Of a DNA stretch of 64,000 bases, positions 52,984 through 61,021 are shown one piece after another (the stretch's first letter is position 1; each line of letters begins with the position of its first letter). Position numbers and translations under genes: made by a program. The notes beneath the pieces were generated by a model that did no database searches, had not been told where the DNA came from, and saw only the letters and a list, made by a program, of their open reading frames with translations. The DNA is from Dryomyza anilis (taxonomy: Eukaryota; Arthropoda; Insecta; Diptera; Dryomyzidae): contig OX638132.1 of NCBI GenBank assembly GCA_951804985.1, positions 43,624,791 to 43,688,790 on the forward strand, written 5' to 3'.

Positions 52984-55900
52984 TTGTCTCAAAGTTGGCA
53001 CATTTTGTAATCAATTCGTGCCCTTTTTATTCCAATATTCGGCGCAATGGTTCTTGAAAATCTAACTCAAATTTAAAATGCTCATAACTCCGTAAATGCA
53101 CGTCGTAGATGTACAAGTTGGCACATTTTATAATCTATTTTTGCCCTTTTAATTCTAATATAACTCATTATAATAGGCGCAAGGGTTCTTGAGAAATCAC
53201 GTCTCAAATTTAAAATGCTCATAACTCCGTAAATATGAGCCGTAGAGGCCTCAAAGTTGTCATCTATCAGGGTTCTTGAGAAATCACGTCTCAAATTTAA
53301 AATGCTCATAACTCCGTAAATATGAGCCGTAGAGGCCTCAAAGTTGTGATCTATTTTTCTTCTTTTAATTCTAATATAAATCATTATAAACGGCGGAACG
53401 GTTCTTGAGAAATCACGTCTCAGACTTTAAATGCTCAGAACTCCGTAAATACGATTCGTATCAATTTATTTTTGCCCTTTTAATTATACTTTTAATAATT
53501 ATTATAATTTTAATATAACTTATTATAATCGGCGCAAGATTACTTAAAAAATCACGTCTCAAATTTAAAATGTTCATAACTCGGTAAATACTCGTCTTAG
53601 AGGCCTCAAAATTGGCACATTTTGTAATCTATTCTTGCCCTTCTAATTCCAATATAAATCATTGTTCGACGCAACTGTTCTTGAAATCACGTCTCAAATT
53701 TAAAATGCTCATAACTCCGTTAATACGAGTTGTAGAGGCCTCAAATCAAAGTTGGCACATTTTGTAATCTATTTTTGCTCTCTTAATTCCAACATAAATC
53801 GTTATAATATGCGCATGGGGTTCTTGAGAAATTACGTGTCAAACATAAAATGCTCATAACTCCGTTAATACGAGTTGTAAAGGCCTCAAAGTTGGCACAT
53901 TTTGTAATCTATTTTTGCCCTTTTAATTCCAATATAAATCATTATAATCTGCGCATGTGGTTATTGAGAAAACACGTCTCAAACATAAAATGCTTATAAC
54001 TGCGTAAATATAAGTCGTAGAGGCCCCAACGTTTTACATTTTATAATCTATTTTTGCCCTCTTAATTCTAATATAACTCATTATAATCAACGCATAGGTG
54101 CTTGAGAAATCACGCCTCAAATTTAAAATGTTCATAACTCTGTAAATACTCGTCTTAGAGGCCTCAAAGTTGGCACATTCTGTAATCTATTATTGCCCTT
54201 CTAATTCCAAAGGCCTCAAAGTTGGCACATTTTGTAATCTTTTCGTGCCCTTTTTATTCCAATATTCGGCGCAATGGTTCTTGAAAATCACGTCTCAAAT
54301 TTAAAATGCACATAACTCCGTAAATACACGTCGTAGAGGCACAAGTTGGCACATTTTATAATCTATTTTTGCCCTTTTAATTCTAATATAACTCATTATA
54401 ATCGGCGCAAGGGTTCTTGAGAAATCACGTCTCACACTTAAAATGCTCATAACTCCGTATATATGAGCCGTAGAGGCCTCAAAGTTGGCACATTTTTAAT
54501 GTATTTTTTCCCTTTTAATTATACTTTTTATAATTATTATAATTTTAATATAACTTATTATAATCGGCGCAAGATTACTTAAAAAATCACGTCTCAAATT
54601 TAAAGTGTTCATAACTCGGTAAATACTCTTAGAGGCCTCAAAGTTAGCACATTTTGTAATTTATTCATGCCCTTCTAATTCCAAAGGCCTCAAAGTTGGC
54701 ACATTTTGTAATCTTTTCGTGCCCTTTTTATTCTAATATTCGGCGTAATGGTTCTTGAAAATTACGTCTCAGATTTAAAATGATCATAACTCCGTAAATA
54801 CACGTCGTAGAGGCCTCAAAGTTGGCACATTTTATAATCTATTTTATAATCTTTTTTTTAATCGGCGCAAGGTTTCTTGAAAAATCACGTCTCAAACTTT
54901 AAATGCTCATAACTCCGTAAATACGCGTCGTAGAGGCCTTCAATTTGGCACATTTTATAATTTATGTTTGCCCTTTTAATTATACTTATTATAATTTTAA
55001 TATAACTTATTATAATCGGCGCAAGATTACTTAAAAAATCACGTCTCAAATTTAAAATGTTCATAACTCAGTAAATACTCGTCTTAGATGCCTCAAGATT
55101 GGCACATTTTGTAATCTATTCTTGCCCTTCTAATTCCAATATAAATCATTATTCGGCGCAACGGTTCTCGAAATCACGTCTCAAATTTAAAAAGCTTATA
55201 ACTCCGCAAATACAAATCGTAGAGACCTCAAATTGGCACATTTTGTAATCTATTTTTTAATTCCAATATTAATTTTTATAATCCAATATAAATTCTTATA
55301 ATCGAAGCAAGGGTTCTTGAGAAATCACGGCTAAAACTTAAAATGCTCATAACTCAAAGTTGGCACATTTTGTAATCTATTCTTGCCCTTCTAATTCCAA
55401 TATAAATCATTATTCGGCGCAACGGTTCTTGAAATCACGTCTCAAATTTAAAATGCTCATAACTCCGTTAATACGAGTTGTAGAGGCCTCAAATCAAAGT
55501 TGGCAAAATGTGCCAACTTTTTTGCTCTCTTAATTCCAATATAAATCATTATAGTAGGCGCATGGGGTTCTTGAGAAATCACGTCTCAAACATAAAATGC
55601 TCATAACTCCGTTAATATGAGCCGTAGAGGCCTCAAAGTTGTGATATATTTTTGTCCTTTTAATTTTAATATAAATCATTATAAACGGCGGAACGGTTCT
55701 TGAGAAATCACGTCTCAAACTTTAAATGCTCATAACTCCGTAAATACAAATCGTAGAGACCTCAAATTGGCACATTTTGTAATCTATTTTTTAATTCCAA
55801 TATTAATTTTTATAATCCAATATAAATTCTTATAATCGAAGCAAGGGTTCTTGAGAAATCACGGCTAAAACTTATAATGCTCATAACTCAAAGTTGGCAC

Positions 55901-56554
55901 ATTTTGTAATCTATTCTTGCCCTTCTAATTTCAATATAAATCATTATTCGGCGCAACGGTTCTTGAAATCACGTCTCAAATTTAAAATGCTCATAACTCC
56001 GTTAATACGAGTTGTAGAGGCCTCAAATCAAAGTTGGCACATTTTGTAATCTATTTTTGCTCTCTTAATTCCAATATAAATCATTATAGTAGGCGCATGG
56101 GGTTCTTGAGAAATCACGTCTCAAACATAAAATGCTCATAACTCCGTTAATATGAGCCGTAGAGGCCTCAAAGTTGTGATCTATTTTTGTCCTTTTAATT
56201 CTAATATAAATCATTATAAACGGCGGAACGGTTCTTGAGAAATCACGTCTCAAACTTTAAATCCTCATAACTCCGTAAATACAAGTCGTAGAGACTTCAA
56301 ATTGGCACATTTTGTACACGTCTCAAACATAAAATGCTTATAACTGCGTAAATACAAGTCGTAGAGGCCCCAACGTTTTACATTTTATAATCTGTTTTTG
56401 CCCTTTTAATCCTAATATAACTCATTATAATCAACGCATAGGTGATTGAGAAATCACGCCTCAAATTTAAAATGTTCATAACTCTGTAAATACTCGTCTT
56501 AGAGGCCTCAAAGTTGGCACATTTTGTAATCTATTCTTTCCCTTCTAATTCCAT
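52984..56554 (+). repeat. Block 5 unit U7 (3571 bp, internally deleted)
   Basis: Copy of U6 (offset about 5548, then 5408) with three private changes. A truncated monomer is joined at CATCTATCAGGGTTC (53271). One 140-bp monomer is lost in register at about 55205 (ACTCCG to CAAATAC). A large deletion at 56316 removes the equivalent of about 50910-52745 of U6 and joins TTTTGTA to CACGTCTC out of monomer phase. It carries the foldback mutation at 55496-55520. Confidence 0.85.
55496..55520. repeat. Foldback inverted repeat, copy 3
   Basis: Identical sequence at the matching place in unit U7, 5408 bp after copy 2. Confidence 0.92.
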
Positions 56555-59500
56555 TTGTCTCAAAGTTGGCACATTTTGTAATCAATTCGTGCCCTTTTTA
56601 TTCCAATATTCGGCGCAATGGTTCTTGAAAATCTAACTCAAATTTAAAATGCTCATAACTCCGTAAATGCACGTCGTAGATGTACAAGTTGGCACATTTT
56701 ATAATCTATTTTTGCCCTTTTAATTCTAATATAACTCATTATAATAGGCGCAAGGGTTCTTGAGAAATCACGTCTCAAATTTAAAATGCTCACAACTCCG
56801 TAAATATGAGCCGTAGAGGCCTCAAAGTTGTCATCTATTTTTGTTCTTTTAATTCTAATATAAATCATTATAAACGGCGGAAACGTTCTTGAGAAATCAG
56901 GTCTCAAACTTTAAATGCTTATAACTCCGTAAATACGAGTCGTAGAGGCCTCAAAGTCGGAACATTTTATAATTTATTTTTTCCCTTTTAATTATACTTT
57001 TTATAATTATTATAATTTTAATATAACTTATTATAATCGGAACAAGATTACTTAAAAAATCACGTCTCAAATTTAATATGTTCATAACTCGGTAAATACT
57101 CGTCTTAGAGGCCTCGAAGTTGGCACATTTTGTAATCTATTCTTGCCCTTCTAATTCCAATATAAATCATTATTCGGCGCAACGGTTCTCGAAATCACGT
57201 CTCAAATTTAAAGTGTTCATAACTCGGTAAATACTCTTAGAGGCCTCAAAGTTAGCACATTTTGTAATTTATTCATGCCCTTCTAATTCCAAAGGCCTCA
57301 AAGTTGGCACATTTTGTAATCTTTTCGTGCCCTTTTTATTCTAATATTCGGCGTAATGGTTCTTGAAAATTACGTCTCAGATTTAAAATGATCATAACTC
57401 CGTAAATACACGTCGTAGAGGCCTCAAAGTTGGCACATTTTATAATCTATTTTATAATCTTTTTTTTAATCGGCGCAAGGTTTCTTGAAAAATCACGTCT
57501 CAAACTTTAAATGCTCATAACTCCGTAAATACGCGTCGTAGAGGCCTTCAATTTGGCACATTTTATAATTTATGTTTGCCCTTTTAATTATACTTATTAT
57601 AATTTTAATATAACTTATTATAATCGGCGCAAGATTACTTAAAAAATCACGTCTCAAATTTAAAATGTTCATAACTCAGTAAATACTCGTCTTAGATGCC
57701 TCAAGATTGGCACATTTTGTAATCTATTCTTGCCCTTCTAATTCCAATATAAATCATTATTCGGCGCAACGGTTCTCGAAATCACGTCTCAAATTTAAAA
57801 AGCTTATAACTCCGCAAATACAAATCGTAGAGACCTCAAATTGGCACATTTTGTAATCTATTTTTTAATTCCAATATTAATTTTTATAATCCAATATAAA
57901 TTCTTATAATCGAAGCAAGGGTTCTTGAGAAATCACGGCTAAAACTTAAAATGCTCATAACTCAAAGTTGGCACATTTTGTAATCTATTCTTGCCCTTCT
58001 AATTCCAATATAAATCATTATTCGGCGCAACGGTTCTTGAAATCACGTCTCAAATTTAAAATGCTCATAACTCCGTTAATACGAGTTGTAGAGGCCTCAA
58101 ATCAAAGTTGGCAAAATGTGCCAACTTTTTTGCTCTCTTAATTCCAATATAAATCATTATAGTAGGCGCATGGGGTTCTTGAGAAATCACGTCTCAAACA
58201 TAAAATGCTCATAACTCCGTTAATATGAGCCGTAGAGGCCTCAAAGTTGTGATATATTTTTGTCCTTTTAATTTTAATATAAATCATTATAAACGGCGGA
58301 ACGGTTCTTGAGAAATCACGTCTCAAACTTTAAATGCTCATAACTCCGTAAATACAAATCGTAGAGACCTCAAATTGGCACATTTTGTAATCTATTTTTT
58401 AATTCCAATATTAATTTTTATAATCCAATATAAATTCTTATAATCGAAGCAAGGGTTCTTGAGAAATCACGGCTAAAACTTATAATGCTCATAACTCAAA
58501 GTTGGCACATTTTGTAATCTATTCTTGCCCTTCTAATTTCAATATAAATCATTATTCGGCGCAACGGTTCTTGAAATCACGTCTCAAATTTAAAATGCTC
58601 ATAACTCCGTTAATACGAGTTGTAGAGGCCTCAAATCAAAGTTGGCACATTTTGTAATCTATTTTTGCTCTCTTAATTCCAATATAAATCATTATAGTAG
58701 GCGCATGGGGTTCTTGAGAAATCACGTCTCAAACATAAAATGCTCATAACTCCGTTAATATGAGCCGTAGAGGCCTCAAAGTTGTGATCTATTTTTGTCC
58801 TTTTAATTCTAATATAAATCATTATAAACGGCGGAACGGTTCTTGAGAAATCACGTCTCAAACTTTAAATCCTCATAACTCCGTAAATACAAGTCGTAGA
58901 GACTTCAAATTGGCACATTTTGTAATCTATTTTTTAATTCCAATATTAATTTTTATAATCCAATATGAATTCTTATAATCGAAGCAAGGGTTCTTGAGAA
59001 ATCACGGCTAAAACATAAAATGCTCATAACTCAAAGTTGGCACATTTTATAATCTATTTTTGCCCTTTTAATTCTAATATAACTCATTATAATCGGCACA
59101 AGGGTACTTGAGAACGTCTCACACTTAAAATGCTCATAACTCCGTAAATATGAGCCGTAGAGGCCTCAAAGTTGTGATCTATTTTTGTCCTTTTAATTCT
59201 GATATAAATCATTATAAACGGCGGAACGGTTCTTGAGAAATCATATCTCAAACTTTAAATGCTCATATCTCCTTAAATACGAGACGTAGAGGCCTCAAAG
59301 TTAGCACATTTTATAATGTATTTTTTCCCTTTTAATTATACTTTTTATAATTATTATAATTTTAATATAACATATTATAATCGGCGCAAGATTACTTAAA
59401 AAATCACGTCTTAAATTTCAAATGTTCATAACTCGGTAAATAATCGTCTTAGAGGCCTTAAAGTTAGCACATTTTGTAATTTATTCATGCCCTTCTAAAT

Positions 59501-61021
59501 CCAAAGGCCTCAAAGTTGGCACATTTTGTAATCTATTCGTGCCCTTTTTATTCTAATATTCGGCGCAATTGGTCTTGAAAATCACGTCTCAGATTTAAAA
59601 TGCTCATAACTCCGTAAATACACGTCGTAGAGGCCTCAAAGTTGGCACATTTTATAATCAATTTTATAATCTTTTTTTTTAAATCGGCGCAAGGGTTCTT
59701 GAAAAATCACGTCTCAAACTTTAAATGCTCATAACTCCGTAAACACGAGTCGTAGAGGCCTCAAAGTTGTGATCTATTTCTGTCCTTTTAATTCTAATAT
59801 AAATCATTATAAACGGCGGAACGGTTCTTGAGAAATCACGTCTCAAACTTTAAATGCTCATAACTCCGTAAACACATTGGCACATTTTATAATCTATTTT
59901 TGCCCTTTTAATTCTAATATAACTCATTATAATAGGCGCAAGGGTTCTTGAGAAATCACGTCTCAAATTTAAAATGCTCATAACTCCGTAAATATGAGCC
60001 GTAGAGGCCTCAAAGTTGTGATGATTTTTGTTCTTTTAATTCTAATATAAATCATTATAAACGGCGGAACGGTTCTTGAGAAATCACGTCTCAAACTTTA
60101 AATGCTCAGAACTCCGTAAATACGACTCGTATTTTTGCCATTTTAATTATACTTTTTATAATTATTATAATTTTAATATAACTTATTATAATCGGCGCAA
60201 GATTACTTAAAAAATCACGTCTCAAATTTAAAATGTTCATAACGCGGTAAATTCTCGTCTTAGAGGCCTCAAAATTGGCATATTTTGTAATCTATTCTTG
60301 CCCTTCTAATTCCAATATAAATCATCATTCGGTGCAACGGTTCTTGAAATCACGTCTCAAATTTAAAATGCTCATAACTCCGTTAATACGAGTTGTAGAG
60401 GCCTCAAATCAAAGTTGGCACATTTTGTAATCTATTTTTGCTCTCTTAATTCCAAAATAAATCATTATAATAGGCGCATGGGGATCTTGAGAAAACACGT
60501 CTCAAACATAAAATGCTCATAACACCGTTAATACGAGTTGTAGAGGACTCAAATCAAAGTTGCACATTTTGTAATCTATTTTTGCTCTCTTAAATCCAAC
60601 ATAAATCATTATAATAGGCGCATGGGGTTCTTGAGAAATCACGTCTCAAACATAAAATGCTGATAACTCCGTTAATACGAGTTGTAAAGGCCTCAAACAA
60701 AGTTGGCACATTTTGTAATCTATTTTTGCCCTTTTAATTTCAATGTAAATCATTATAATCTGCGCATGTGGTTATTGAGAAAACACGTCTCAAACATAAA
60801 ATGCTTATAACTGCGTAAATACAAGTCGTAGAGGCCCCAACGTTTTACATTTTATAATCTGTTTTTGCCCTTTTAATCCTAATATAACTCATTATAATCA
60901 ACGCATAGGTGATTGAGAAATCACGCCTCAAATTTAAAATGTTCATAACTCTGTAAATACTCGTCTTAGAGGCCTCAAAGTTGGCACATTTTGTAATCTA
61001 TTCTTTCCCTTCTAATTCCAT
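56555..61021 (+). repeat. Block 5 unit U8 (4467 bp)
   Basis: Its first ~650 bp match the start of U9. At about 57205 it switches in register to a segment that repeats 54597-56316 of U7 at a constant offset of 2608 bp. That segment shares the 140-bp monomer loss and the private GCAAGGTTTCTTG change (54887 / 57477). It then continues past the point where U7 is deleted, following U6. It carries the foldback mutation at 58104-58128. No gene is seen. Confidence 0.84.
58104..58128. repeat. Foldback inverted repeat, copy 4
   Basis: Identical sequence at the matching place in unit U8, 2608 bp after copy 3. This spacing is the same as that of the U7/U8 duplicated segment. Confidence 0.92.

Noticed and set aside
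44298..58128. Foldback as a small inverted-repeat transposon (MITE)
   Set aside because: It is only 25 bp, has no target-site duplication, and always sits at one position of one HOR type. It replaces rather than inserts into the monomer, and its spread follows HOR duplication.
6815..61021. Assembly artefact creating false duplications
   Set aside because: Possible in principle for near-identical copies, but adjacent copies carry distinct private indels and substitutions, which argues against simple false duplication. Only raw reads can settle copy number.
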